From: Pegea sp. RAD2-039
Taxonomy: Eukaryota; Chordata; Thaliacea; Salpida; Salpidae
Direction: 5' to 3'
Length of the DNA stretch: 64,000 nucleotides
NCBI GenBank assembly: GCA_034620365.1
Contig: JAQGEQ010000232.1
Span: 496,001-560,000 of the forward strand
Below are positions 49,300 to 61,194 of this stretch, one piece after another (position 1 is the first letter of the stretch; each line of letters begins with the position of its first letter). A program made the position numbers and the translations under genes. The notes beneath the pieces are model-generated. The model was not told where the DNA came from, made no database searches, and saw only the letters and a program-made list of their open reading frames with translations.

Positions 49300-49560
49300 T
49301 ATTACAATAAATGTGAAGGAGGGTGCCTAAAGAGAGCACCTCTCGCTAACACACATTCTCACAAATTAGATCTATTTGATATGAAATACATTAAATTAGG
49401 TCGTGGATAGAAGTAGAAATACCTGACTGAGGCTGTAACCAACAGGTTAAACACCTTATCGAGTAACGTTTGAGTTTGTTTTTGATTGAAACAACTTCTT
49501 ATCTGTTTGTTGTAACACCTTTTTATAAATAATTTCTTGTTCAGTATCATAAAAGTTCTT
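49300..49560 (-). mobile_element. Non-LTR retrotransposon 3'-end relic
   Basis: Read on the minus strand, the right part resembles the end of a LINE ORF2 (SIKNKLKRYS, like the SFKNKLDxYW ending of CR1-type elements) with broken frames. It is followed by TTAGCGAGAGGTGCTCTCTT, then GGCACCCTCC, then a TAATAAATAAATAAATA tail at 49285-49310. The hairpin and tail match the fragments inside the peptide gene cluster at 5869, 9151 and 12850, so this is a dispersed family. Confidence 0.5.
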
Positions 49561-49921
49561 TGTAATTAGCCTTTAGCTGTTAGTTTTACTTGTTACTAAA
49601 TATAGAAAGTTCCATTAAATTACAAATATAATTCTCAGTTGCTTCAGGCAGCTTACTCTCAACGAATCTGTTGATATTCAGTTTTATTCAAATATTATTA
49701 TCTGTCTTTAACTTCTGATAAAGCTCATTGTTTTATTGATAAAATTCTATTACATTTTAAATATTTGGTGATGTTAAAGTAAACATAATTCTGTCAAAAT
49801 GTAAACATAAAAAATTATGAATTTGACAAACAAATCAGCAAATAATTTATTTTAATTAAAGGTTTACTGGAAATAATTTGAAGCTGGTATTTTAACAAAA
49901 ATAATTGACAAATCTTCAATA

Positions 49922-49927
49922 TTTATT
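49922..49927 (-). terminator. Poly(A) signal of the Kazal inhibitor gene
   Basis: AATAAA on the minus strand, 53 bases past the stop codon of the gene ending at 49981. Confidence 0.6.
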
Positions 49928-49980
49928 ACACTTTTTTATTACATGATATGTTACAATGCTCTTTATATATTACAAAAGGT

Positions 49981-50714
49981 TTAGCATCTTCCTTCTTTTC
50001 TTATTCTCAGTTTTCTAAAAAAACAAAAACATTTTATGAGTAATTTAGTCATTAAACCGGTTTTATATCAAACTAATGATATATAATCTAGTAAAATCTA
50101 AAATAACATTACAAACTATCTTTAAAAATAATTTCAAACTCTTATCAATCATTATAAGTTATAGCTAAACATGAGTTTGAGAAATGTGAAATAAAACCTG
50201 TTAACTTTTCGTTGTTTACATAAGAGACATGGGTTTGCGTAGTTTACTTTATCAGTACCACAAACTGGTAGATAGATTCTACCACAAATGAACCCATACT
50301 TTTGGCAAATCTAAAAAAGGTATTTCAAATTCAGTTTAAAAATGTTAATGACATGTTCACAATACACTTATAGAGTTTTAAAACCAATATGAAAAGTAGT
50401 TTTTCAGTTTAGAAATTTGTAAATACTTGTTTCATTTGTTTTTCACTTTTTGCACTTTCTGAAAAGTCTGAAATAGAATTTAAGAATAATTTAGTAATTA
50501 TAGCAGCTTAAAAAAATACTTTGGAGGTAATTAATCAAAAAAACGCATAAAGTAAAACTCATAAAACTTTGTTTCAAGCAAACTATAAGAACTCTTAATT
50601 TATGAAAGCTTATATCTGACATTTCTACCAAACTTTTAATCTTTAAATTTAAATGAGCTTACCTGTACATGCTAATATTAGACATGTCATCAAGATTATA
50701 GTAAAAAATTTCAT
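49981..50714 (-). CDS. Single-domain Kazal-type serine protease inhibitor (SPINK-like)
   Basis: Four exons on the minus strand: 50714-50663, 50467-50427, 50310-50198 and 50014-49981. They join in frame to 79 residues. Exon 1 is a signal peptide ([17 protein letters not shown]). Exon 2 is a short linker ([14 protein letters not shown]). Exon 3 holds five of the six Kazal cysteines, with the signature [20 protein letters not shown]. Exon 4 supplies the last strand and sixth cysteine ([10 protein letters not shown]). Spacing is C-x6-C-x7-C-x10-C-x2-C-x16-C, close to SPINK1, and the four-exon layout also mirrors vertebrate SPINK genes. The P1 position, second after cysteine 2 (CGRIY), is arginine, predicting inhibition of trypsin-like proteases. 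Exon 2 rests on splice sites and phase alone (donor CAA|GTATTT), so it is the least certain part. Single-domain Kazal proteins guard secretory or mucosal surfaces; the exact target is unknown. Confidence 0.87.
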
Positions 50715-52770
50715 TTTGAAAACGATTTAAGCTGTGAACAAAATCTGTTTTGAATTAATCTTCTTGTTTCTTACTGGAATAAGTTTTTACCAATTTTAGC
50801 AAACTTAAATTATTATTTTTAATTTTTCTAGTTTTTATGGTAATGATTAGAAAAATACTTTTGATTTTAAATTATTATTTGAATAGAATAATATATAGAA
50901 TTTTTAACTTAAACAAACTGCTTAAAAATTATTATATTCATTAAAAAAAAAACGATAAAATTAAGTTTATTGTAAATTAGGCCAAAAAAAAAGCCAAAAG
51001 TTTAGTTCCTATCTATCTACAGCAACCAATATTTACCAAAAATAATTTCAGAAAGAAAAACTTATCTGGAAACATGTTTAAAAAAGATAACTAAAAAGTG
51101 ATTTTACTGCTAACTTCAAAGTAAGCTTTATTTAGATCTTTACAACAAGGCAATAATCTATCGTTTGCTACAATTAAACTGTCCTTACATTTATATTTAG
51201 ACTGAATAAAGAACTATTTTTTCTCATACAACCACATAAAGTTTATTGCTATTCAAAAACACGGTTGAAGAGTTAATAATAAAAAAGTCATATGATTTTT
51301 TATTTGCCTGAAAACATTGTAAATATTTACTGTATCGCCTGGCTGACATAGAATACTTCAAAAAAATTTACAAATGTATGAAAAGCGGGTTTTACTTGAA
51401 CTCAAAATTACTTCAAACAATGGTTCTACTTATAAAAAGAAATTGAAAATGTATTTTTGTGATAAATATTTTCTATAAAATTTTCCATCTGAGATATGTA
51501 TTAATTTCTAACTATAGCCTAAAACAGTTTTTTTTATCGGCATAATTGTTTATATTAGAAGTGTTTAAAAAATGTTATATAAGGAATTTAAAAAATTTAA
51601 TAAAATATTTTTAAGAACCAGTTATTGCAAATAGCTCTTAAATTGACCAAGCAAATAATTTCTTCATCAAAGTATTTAAAAAGGATTTGTTCCAAAATAA
51701 TTAAAAAATTTCTGATTTAGTTTGGGGAATAGAATTATTTCAATAAAAAGTAAACACTGAATCAGTTCATGTACTTCAGAATCTGTTATTTAAAAAGTTG
51801 CTGCTAAAACACACTAAAATTTAATAGTTTTAAGATTCAATTTCGTGTTTACTTCATAACTAATATCTCTTATTGAAAGAAATAAGAAATAAATTTATGC
51901 CAATATGAAATATGATGGCCACACCTTTAAACTGTCTCCGACAATTCTGTTACACACAGATTTTTCACAAATTTTTTATACAAAATAACAATTTAATCTT
52001 TTAAAATAGCTTTTTTTATATTATATTTACACAATTTTCAATGATTTACATTAAAAATGTGGTGATAAGCTTTCCATTTTGATTTTGAAAAAAAAGAGTT
52101 ATCATCTTAATGTTTTAAATTCAATATCTTTATGTTCTTTACTAGGGATTGAATATACTAGATAGATATATTCTATATAAAATATTCAAGGTTTTGAGAT
52201 GTCTTGTGAACTAGATTAGTTATTCGTTTAGTTTTGTCAGAAAAAAGATAGCTTATAAATAAAAGCAAACACAGACTGGTTAATAATACATTAAAAAAAT
52301 GTTTGTAACCAATATCGGACTACAGACGAATGTAACTTTTGTTTACTAATAAGTTAACATTAGATAAAAATTAATGTTTAACCATTTGAATATTTAGAAT
52401 AAATTTTCAGCAAATATATAAAAAAATTCAAAATAACAAAATGATATAGCTAATTTTAAACTGAAAACAATAAACTTCAAGTTTTGATAATGTGTCATAA
52501 ATACGATGGCTCTTAAATATACTTTGTAATAATTTGTATAAACAAATATATATTCGATATATTTCTTAAGTTTTATGTGCAAAAGTTTTATTATTTTATT
52601 ATTAAATTATTGTTTTTTATTGGAAATAATAGCTCAAGTCAGAAATACAAAAATAATTAACAAAAATATGTAGAGTACAACACAAGTGTATGTGCAACGT
52701 ATTAGTATATATCTAAATATTATTCTAGAGTCGTTATTATTTGTAGAAATAATTTTCAAATATTGGGATT
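50715..52770. other. Intergenic spacer
   Basis: AT-rich sequence upstream of the Kazal gene. No TATA box close to its start and no other gene seen. Confidence 0.45.
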
Positions 52771-52796
52771 ATTACTGCCACCTAGAGGCCTTCGAA

Positions 52797-52810
52797 GTTG
52801 TTATGGAAAC
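52797..52810 (+). promoter_or_regulatory. RFX X-box, distal (upstream of DYNLT5-like gene)
   Basis: GTTGTTATGGAAAC matches the X-box consensus RYYNYYATRRNRAC at all 14 positions. It lies 871 bp before the start codon at 53681, in a GC-richer patch (52770-52860) that may be the real promoter, with a 5' non-coding exon spliced to the acceptor just before the start codon. RFX factors drive ciliary genes. Confidence 0.6.
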
Positions 52811-53462
52811 GTAAAATGTTTAGGAGTGTTGGAAAGTGGTCGAAACAGCTCTGAAAAATTTGTATTTTTAATTTAATATATGATTATAAAGACAGTTTAA
52901 ATTTTACTGAGATATTTTATTAAAACTAAAAGTTTATTTTATTTTATTTATATCATCTTCGGCTGTGACTTTTTATTGGAGGAATATTTTAAATATAAAA
53001 TCATATATATATAAGATATATATGAAATATACTTTTATTTAAAAAACATTTTGCTGTTTTTAAGAAAATTGGCATTAATGATTATTAACTTTGTTCTTAT
53101 GATGTTTTAAATAGTTTAAATGATTATTATTTTTGTTAATTTAGTTAATAAATCTTTATTTTTTTTTATATCGATAAAAATATTCATAAAAAATTGAATT
53201 AAAAAATTTATTTTTCTCATTTTGTAAATAAACATTAATACCAAATTATAAATAATTTTATTTAAATCTATTTTTAATTTCAATCTATACAAATCAATTT
53301 ATTATCTACATTTATAAGTATCTAGACTTAATTTGGTAAAATTATCAATATTTTTATCATCAAAGTTAATTACTTTAAAATTTATATTAAGATATCGAAT
53401 TTATTAAGAAAAAAACTTGTCATTATCATTAATATTTCATAAAGACCTTTACTTAAAGTCGT

Positions 53463-53476
53463 GTTGTTATAGAAAC
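53463..53476 (+). promoter_or_regulatory. RFX X-box, proximal (upstream of DYNLT5-like gene)
   Basis: GTTGTTATAGAAAC again fits RYYNYYATRRNRAC at every position and differs from the distal site by one base. It is 204 bp before the start codon, inside the usual distance range for functional X-boxes. Confidence 0.65.
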
Positions 53477-53680
53477 AGAAATAATCGCACCATGAATTAT
53501 AAACTAGATTATTTTTATTATTATTTAGAAATCGTAACTATTAGCAGTAGATATTTACTTAAGATTATGTAATAATATTAAGAGAACTTATGCTTGTATG
53601 CAGCTATATATAGTATATAAATTTCAAATAATTATTTAGATCTTTTTTAGCCAAAAAAGGTAAATTTCAGAAATATAAAA

Positions 53681-54817
53681 ATGACAGAACAACAGAAAAG
53701 TCATGAGCTAGCTCAAACCAAAGCTGCTAAGCTTTTAATGAAAAGGACTGCAAGTGTTTCATCTGCATTCAGTGGTGACCACCACTCCAAAAGGAAAGGA
53801 TATGCAGCGTAAGTTGGTTAAATTAATTGTATTTGATATAAAATCGATTAAATATAGGTCTGTAAGTACTGTGTCTTACATGGAAAATTTACATGAGGAA
53901 GACATGTTGATGAAAAGTCATATTAAGTATGAGAATACTTATCAAATGGAACCTAAAGATCGATTTCCAGTTAAACTTATTCGAGTTATGTTAGAAGATG
54001 TCTTAGATGAATTTTTGGATGATCAAATTTATGATAAAGATAATTGTTCTAAATTGACAAAATCTATTTCAGATGTGAGTTAGTTTTCTTTTGTTTATCT
54101 AACTAAATGAAATTCTAAATATCTTAAAAGTGATCTAAACTATTATATTAAATACAATTATTAAATTCAAATAATAATCAGATTTATATTTTTCATTGTT
54201 TATCTTCCAAATGTTATTTTTTCCATAAATGAAATAAGTTTTGTTGAAATGTAATTTCTTTTTGAAATTATACTTTCTACATAAAAAAAAATGATTTTAA
54301 TGTAATTCCATTACAGACTAAACCAAATAAAAAAATAAGTTTCAATTAGAAAGTTACATTTTTAAAGTTTTGATAAATATTTAAATAGATTCTTTCATAA
54401 AAATAATAACACACTTAAGAAGAAATAAACTTAGGTTTTGAAGTAGTATGAACAAACGCACGGTTAAAGGTTATTATTACAAAACATAAACCATCAAAAC
54501 CTCTCAATCTATAGCTTTGTGGTTTGGAAAAACAACAATTGTTTTAGTGAAACACAAACACCAGCTTACCAGTAAACCTTTTCTCAATCACAAAATTAAT
54601 CTTTATTTTTAAGGTGGTAAAAGTTAGAACCAAGGACTTAATTGATCCAAGGTATAAGATCATTTGTGTGGCTCATATTGGTCAGATAAATGGTCAAGGT
54701 GTACGAGTAGGAAGTAGATGTCTATGGAATACTCAACATGATAACTGTGTTACAACTATGTACAAAAATGCTTCATTATTCGCTATTGCTTCTGTTTATG
54801 GAATTTATTACGATTAA
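53681..54817 (+). CDS. Tctex1-type dynein light chain, DYNLT5/TCTEX1D1-like
   Basis: Exons 53681-53808, 53858-54074 and 54614-54817 (introns of 49 and 539 bp) join to 182 residues, close to the length of human DYNLT5. The N-terminal part carries the DYNLT5-specific segment STVSYMEN followed by YENTYQMEP. The Tctex-1 domain spans about residues 79-182: FPVKLIRVMLEDVLDEFL helix, CSKLTKSISD helix, then strands PRYKIICVAHIGQINGQGVR, SRCLWNTQHDN and SLFAIASVYGIYYD. Tctex-type light chains bind dynein intermediate chains and cargo; this subtype is associated with cilia and flagella in known animals. Two RFX X-boxes upstream agree with a ciliary role. An acceptor-like TTTCAG directly before the leader AAATATAAAA suggests a non-coding first exon. 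Confidence 0.95.
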
Positions 54818-54840
54818 CTTTAGTTGAAATCAAGTTTAGA

Positions 54841-54846
54841 ATTAAA
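54841..54846 (+). terminator. Poly(A) signal of the DYNLT5-like gene
   Basis: ATTAAA, the common variant hexamer, 24 bases past the stop codon, followed by a T-rich stretch. Confidence 0.55.
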
Positions 54847-56402
54847 CTTTATTTTTTTAATAATTCTGTTTTCATTTGAATCTTTAAATGAACAATTCAA
54901 GTCCCATTAAGCTGAAGTTATTTGTAGAGCATCTTTTACATTTACACTGCCCCAACTCAATCAATTTCTTATTTCTTCAACCAATAGATAAACAGTTTTT
55001 TTTTGTTATTTTCTACAATTGATTTTTTTAATTAAAATACTTTTACTAATTCATAACTAGCTTTTTTTAAACCAAATATTTTGAGGATTTTATTAAACTG
55101 TGTTTTTATAGAATTAACTTTAAACTTTTTCTCGTAAACTACACTTTCTACCTAGCAATTTACCTGTGGAAGATTATTGGCTGTAAATGTGGATAATACC
55201 TATCTTACCAAATAAGTTTCGTGCAAATTATAGTTTTTTTTTTTATTTTCATTATTATTTACTACCTTTTTGTAGTTTTGTTTATAGAGCAATATATTTT
55301 TCAATTAAAAATCAGATCAACTAAAATTAAAAGAAAAACTTTAACTTTGGGGATATAAAAGTTTCAGTGTAAATGATTACTATTTTATAGATTACATGAT
55401 TTCTTTTTGTATTATTCCTCAGCTAGTATCTAACTAAACGTTTTATATGTTCGTGTTAATGAAAATTTAGAGTTTAATCGAAAAACGTTGATCAGTTTAA
55501 GGCTGTGTAACGTTTTGATTTAAAGTTGGTTTTTTATTGAAAACTTTTCACTAGTACATTTGTATGTTGATTTAATAATAAAGTTTTTGACGTTTTAAAA
55601 TATTCGTTTTTAAAAGTTATCTAAAAGCAGATTGGAATTTTTATGTTGACTGTTTAGTTGTTTGTTTTATGAAATTTTTGTTTCACTGTGATCTTAATTA
55701 TTGAGAAAGGTAACTTAAAAATTGAATTTCATTTTAAGAATAAATTGATTTAATGATAACTGCACTCTCTTGTAATTCTAAATAATGGCATTATTTTTAT
55801 GATACACAAGAATTTGAAGTTTTCAATTATTTCAAAAGTTATTAACTTTCTATTTTTAATGTGTTAACTCTTTATTTAATTTCAAAATGTTTTCAAAATA
55901 AGTTATTTGAAAATAAACAATTTAGACAAATACATAAAATTGTATAAGGAGTTGTTTTCTTATTTATCAACTTATAGATAACATTTCTAAACATTTCAAG
56001 TAACCGCTTTCTACCCTTAGCTGAACAAATCTCAAACAAGTTTTTTCAAGCGCAGCATTTTTTACTTTAGTAAGGTGTTTTTGTCAGGTTTCACATGGTA
56101 AGACTCCAAATTAATTCGATTATATTTTTATGCTTCTATAGGTTACTAGTGACACAAATAAAACTTACTGCTAGAAAGACTTTTATTTAAAGTTATTTTA
56201 ATAAAAAGAATTTTGAAAAATTCTGAGCTTAAATTTCTATTTTCAAAATATATTAAGAACGTTAAATGACAAAATCGATAAAGTACAAATTCGTTTCTCC
56301 TAACTGAAAATTTTAGCTGAGTTTTAATGTCTGCTAAAAACTGTTTCAACAAAGATATATTTACATTTTTATCAATAATTTACAACTGTTAATAATAACT
56401 TC
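54847..56402. other. Convergent intergenic spacer
   Basis: AT-rich DNA between the 3' ends of the Tctex gene (+) and the two-TM gene (-). A minus-strand AATAAA at 56403-56408 is a possible poly(A) signal for the latter. Nothing else recognised. Confidence 0.4.
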
Positions 56403-56783
56403 ATTTATTGGTTGCATTTCGAACTAACAATATTCTATTCAAATGTTTTCCGGCCGAATTTGGCTTCTTACAATTTTTAAAACTGAAATTGACAATAATC
56501 ACTTTTTTTAAATCCAAACAGAAATAATTGAAGTTCATAACTGAGTTATCAGATGACTTGATAGGAAACGTCTTTAGCAACAGTAATGTACTAATTATCG
56601 ATCCAAAGTTACTCAAAGATTGCCAGACATAATAAATTACTCACAGAAAAGTAGTTCAAAATAAACTTGCATAATCTTTGTGGCTAACTCTTGATTCACA
56701 GTGTTTCACTTTCAAAAAAATCTAATTTCAGTGAAGCATTTCTATGTTTCTATTTGTCAACCCTAATTGACTTTGCTGTTGAC

Positions 56784-58169
56784 TCAAACTACATCAATGA
56801 CATGATTTGAATTCGATCTAGAAAAAGGATATTCACTGGTTTGTGACGCCGGAGAAGAACTAGAAAAGAAAATATTATTAACATTTTAGAAATGTTGCAT
56901 CATTTACACAAACACTTTTTACACATTTTTTGGATTTATAAATAATTTTTTCTGAGTTTTAAAAACTACCAAATTACAAACTATTAAAATCAGACAAAGT
57001 TCTTTTTGTGCAGATATCTTTAAATATTTTCCTAACCACAAAACTCAATAAGCTTTTATATTTAAGATTTTAAAATACTTTAAAACGTTTTTTTTTTGTG
57101 AAATATTTTTAAATGTAATGAGTAAAGATTGGGTTATTGAACATAGAAGTTGGATATTTAATTTGTTTCGATTATTGGGAAATTTCTAGGGATTTCGTAA
57201 TATAAGAATTATAGGAATGTTCATTAAATCCTGTATAACCACAAAAATACCCGAACTGGTTAAAAGTTGTAAAAATGTAGAAGTAAAAACTTTTAAACTT
57301 TTTAAAGTGAAAGCTTGATAAAAATATTTACTATAAAAACAAACTATTTTTATGGTTCTATTTATAATATTAGAAAAGTTTTTTTTAATATTTTATAAAC
57401 ATCAAACGAAATTTTTTCCTTTTATAAACCAACTATTTTGTTTCTATAATCGTAATATTCTTTTTATAGCTTGAAATTTGAATGTAGAATAAAGCTACCT
57501 GAAAGATTCTAAAGGTTCAAATTTAGTTTGGTTTTCGCAGGTTAGATGTACTTCAATTTGACATGATATCCACATCACAAAAAACATCCCAGCAAAAATG
57601 AAGATTATGAAACTCGCCCAGAGTAGAGAATCATATTCACTCAGATTAAAACCAATCATTTGAATTAAAGCTAAAAAATAAAATAAATGATAATATTTAG
57701 CATTAAAACTTAATATCACAAATATTCAGTAGTCGATATCAGTTTGTTTGTTAACTGAATTGATTTCCAAGTTGTTATTTATTTTAATATTCCATCTCTG
57801 TTTAAATTTGTTATTTGCTTAAAAAGTTCATTTGTAGATTTTTTAAAAAGATAGTTAAAATTTATCTTTTAACAGAAACTCAATCACCCATAAATAATTT
57901 TAAATGGTTGAATTGTTTTAAAGATTAAATATAATACACAGAAATAAGTCTCTATAGTTTATTAGTATCAAAGCTACTATAAACACCAAAGCACATTTTA
58001 TAAACAAGTTTGTTTAAGTTAACAAATATTTCTAAAAACTTTATAAATAATAAAATAAAAAAAACTCACCAATTAAACAACTAGTAACTGCGCCACATAA
58101 AAACATGATAGCAATTATAAAAAGCCACTTGCAACGGTTGTACCTAATTATAGATGTTGACACAGACAT
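56784..58169 (-). CDS. Small membrane protein with two transmembrane segments, unknown family
   Basis: Three exons on the minus strand: 58169-58070, 57670-57499 and 56859-56784, joined at GT-AG sites in matching phase, giving 115 residues. The N-terminus is short and basic (RYNRCK), followed by a first hydrophobic segment (residues about 15-38), a tight turn with NLSEYDS, a second hydrophobic segment (LLWASFIIFIFAGMFFVMWI), then a Ser-rich hydrophilic tail. Positive-inside logic predicts a hairpin with both ends in the cytosol. The tail ends in VIDVV, which fits a class III-like PDZ-binding C-terminus (x-D/E-x-V); this is only a pattern match. The frame continuing past 57499 would stop at once, within a good donor (CAG|GTAGCT), which supports exon 3. 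I do not recognise the family. Confidence 0.72.
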
Positions 58170-61100
58170 TATTACTTAGTATTTCAATTCAAAACACTAA
58201 CGATCTTTATCTTAGTTCCTATCAACCTAAGTAAAGATACCTTGAATTTATACCATGTATTGTTTACTCATTTAGTTAAATATTTACATCTTTTTGTTGC
58301 TCATCATTCATAAAATTGTACGTCATTCATGATAAGCCTAATCGCAAACATAAGATGAATCCAAATTATGTCTTTTAAAAAAAAACATTTATAAACATAC
58401 AAATAAACAAATTCATTTAAACATCTGCATACTGATCTCTAAGGTACAAAGTTTACTTTCTTAGTATAGACTTCCTACTATTAATTTCTTTGAAATAAAT
58501 TTCTTTTTTGTAAAAATGAAAAAAAAACTGTTCTGCAATTATTCATGCGTAAATAGGTTAATATAGGTCAACTAAGTCACGTGTAAAGCACGCCAGCACT
58601 GTGAGAATCTGTTCTCTACTAGAAAAACTAATTTATAAGTAAATTAGGAATTATCCAAACTACTGGTTTCTTTATAAATATATTGTTATTATCAATAAAA
58701 GCCTTTAAAACATATAATATTTTGAGTACAATACTACATAATATTATTGTTTACGTATATTTTCTTGTTATTGTTGATTTTAAAATAAGAAAAATAAATC
58801 AAATAAACAAACATAATAAATATAGAGAAAAGAACTTAAACTGGAATATACTTGGCACAAAAAATAAAAAAATACTCAACGGTCTATGTTATTATCTGTT
58901 CCATTTACACCATAATAAACAGATAATTTTAAAAAACTGTATTTTATATATTGAGCTATAAAAACATAACTGTATATATTTTATTAGATATTAGTAGTAA
59001 GTAATAAACTATCAAATAAACAGTATTAAGGCTTTGAAGATTAAGTTCAGTTCCCTGTTTTTTCTAAGAAGTTTTTACCAGTAAAAATAGTCGTTAAAAA
59101 TATATTTTGAAATATATGAGCAGCACAGGGTAATTAAGTCGTAATGTTATTTTCAAATTTCCTCCATAAATAAAAATTCCACAAAAATAAAGCCTTATTT
59201 GTAAATAGATTATTTATAAACACCTTATAAGCATCACACAAAAATAATTATTTGACAAAAACTTTCTAATATGAATTTGCAATATTAAATATTAAGTTAT
59301 AAAAGCTGATATTTTGAAATACATACATTTTTGCCAATTGTAATTTTGTAAACTAATGCTGAAAAATGCTTTAAAAAGTTCTACTAGATTCTCTTAAAAC
59401 TTCTACTAAATTCAAGTCAGGATTGAGAAAAATGCGAAAGGGAAAATAATGACTGATATATCGTGACATGATACCAGAATCACGTGATCTGAAAATTGCG
59501 AAAAAGCGTAGAAATTGTGAAATAAATTGATTCAAAGTTTTTTTTAGTTTGTTGCATTAACATTTTCTGAAAAATATTTTTATACTTTCAAGAACCATGT
59601 TTGTTTTTATAAAAATTATTTAATTTTTTTTTAGATAATTTAGTTTATGGTATAGCTATTCCATAAAAAGTAAATTGATTTTATCGGGAAGCAGTAATGA
59701 TGATCACGCTAAAATAAATTGTTTGAAAATTTACTGATATTAAATTTATCTAAAAATATTTAAATCTTAAAAATATACAACAAAAATAAAAAGTTTTTAA
59801 AAATTGCGTTTGTTTGAAATTATTTTTTCAATAAGTTTAAAATAAATTTAATGTGGTGCGCTCTAATTGAAAAAAAAATAAACCACAGCAAAAATACTAA
59901 AATAATATTTAAAAATTGAGATAAAAATAACCCTAACTTGATCAATTTAATCTATATATCACTTTTACACTTTAAAATATTACTAAAAACATTAAAAGAA
60001 AACTTACTTATTTAATAACTAGTTCAAGAAAACAGACCTTAATACTGCTACCAAGTATTTATCTATCTTTGAACATTTTAAATGTACAATAACAGACAGC
60101 CTTGTAGTTCCAAACTTGTTTCAACAAAAGAAGCACTGAAAATTATTTCTGTTATAATTACTGTTGTTTGCTTAATTATTTTTGAATAACTTCAGATAAT
60201 ATACAAATAATTGTTTAGAGTTTCTTCTAACTGTTCAACCACTAGTATGACTTTGTAAAAGAAACATTGAATTAAAATAATAATCTCCATGCTACATAAA
60301 ATATTTACTTTTCCTTTTTAAAAATGGTTTTCAGTCTTTTTATTAACAAAAGATTCTGCTAAAAAACTATTCATTTAATTTTATTGTTAACATTGTTAAA
60401 AAAAGTATTGATCAAGTAAACTACATTTAACCTGTACTTTAAACAAACTTTAAACAATAAACTTAATATTTTTAAGCAGTATTTTATTAAAGATCTAATT
60501 TTGATTTATATTTTACAAAGCCAATTGACTTTTTGATGCGTGTTTGTAATTGGAGACAGAAACGCATCCGGCCATAAAAGTAAAAGATTAAATTAACAGG
60601 AACAATCTTTCAATGATCACTGACACAAGGTTTCAAATTACATTTAAAAGAACTAGTTTACTGCGTCAGAAAGCTTATCTCGGGCTAGTGTTGGTTGATT
60701 TGTATTATGAGAAGTTAAGCACAGTCATACAGTTGCTATTTTTGACCTACTTAACAGTATTATTCTGATTATAAACAAGTAAAATAAAATATTCCCCAAA
60801 AATTTTATCATAGAACTGTTTACTTTTTAGGGCAAAATATATTTTTTAGCCTAACATAAAGTATTTAGGACAAATAATTTTATATGAAATATTGACTTAG
60901 GTTGGAATTTAATATTTTTTTTTGTAATTTTATCTGTTTTATTTAGCGCATGGTTGCAAACGACAAATTAAACAGCTCATACACAAAACAATAACAAGAA
61001 AGATAATCATCAAAAGGTTTTATTATCACAAATAAACATAATTAATATAGAAAAGAAGACATGAATACTGCAGAGGTGTAAATAGATATAAGTTATAAAC

Positions 61101-61194
61101 CAAAAATACAAAATAATGGAATAATTTTTTAACAAAATTACTTGAATCATAAAATAAAAGTTTTTTTACAAAGGTTATAAGTTTTGATGTAGTG
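58170..61194. other. Intergenic region
   Basis: AT-rich. A small GC-richer patch at 58570-58620 with a CACGTG could be the promoter of the two-TM gene. A 92-codon plus-strand frame at 58683-58961 is AT-driven (Ile/Lys/Asn/Tyr) and has no homology or splice context that I can see. Confidence 0.4.

Noticed and set aside
58683-58961. 92-codon plus-strand frame
   Set aside because: AT-driven composition (Ile, Asn, Lys, Tyr, Leu), no domain, no promoter or splice support.
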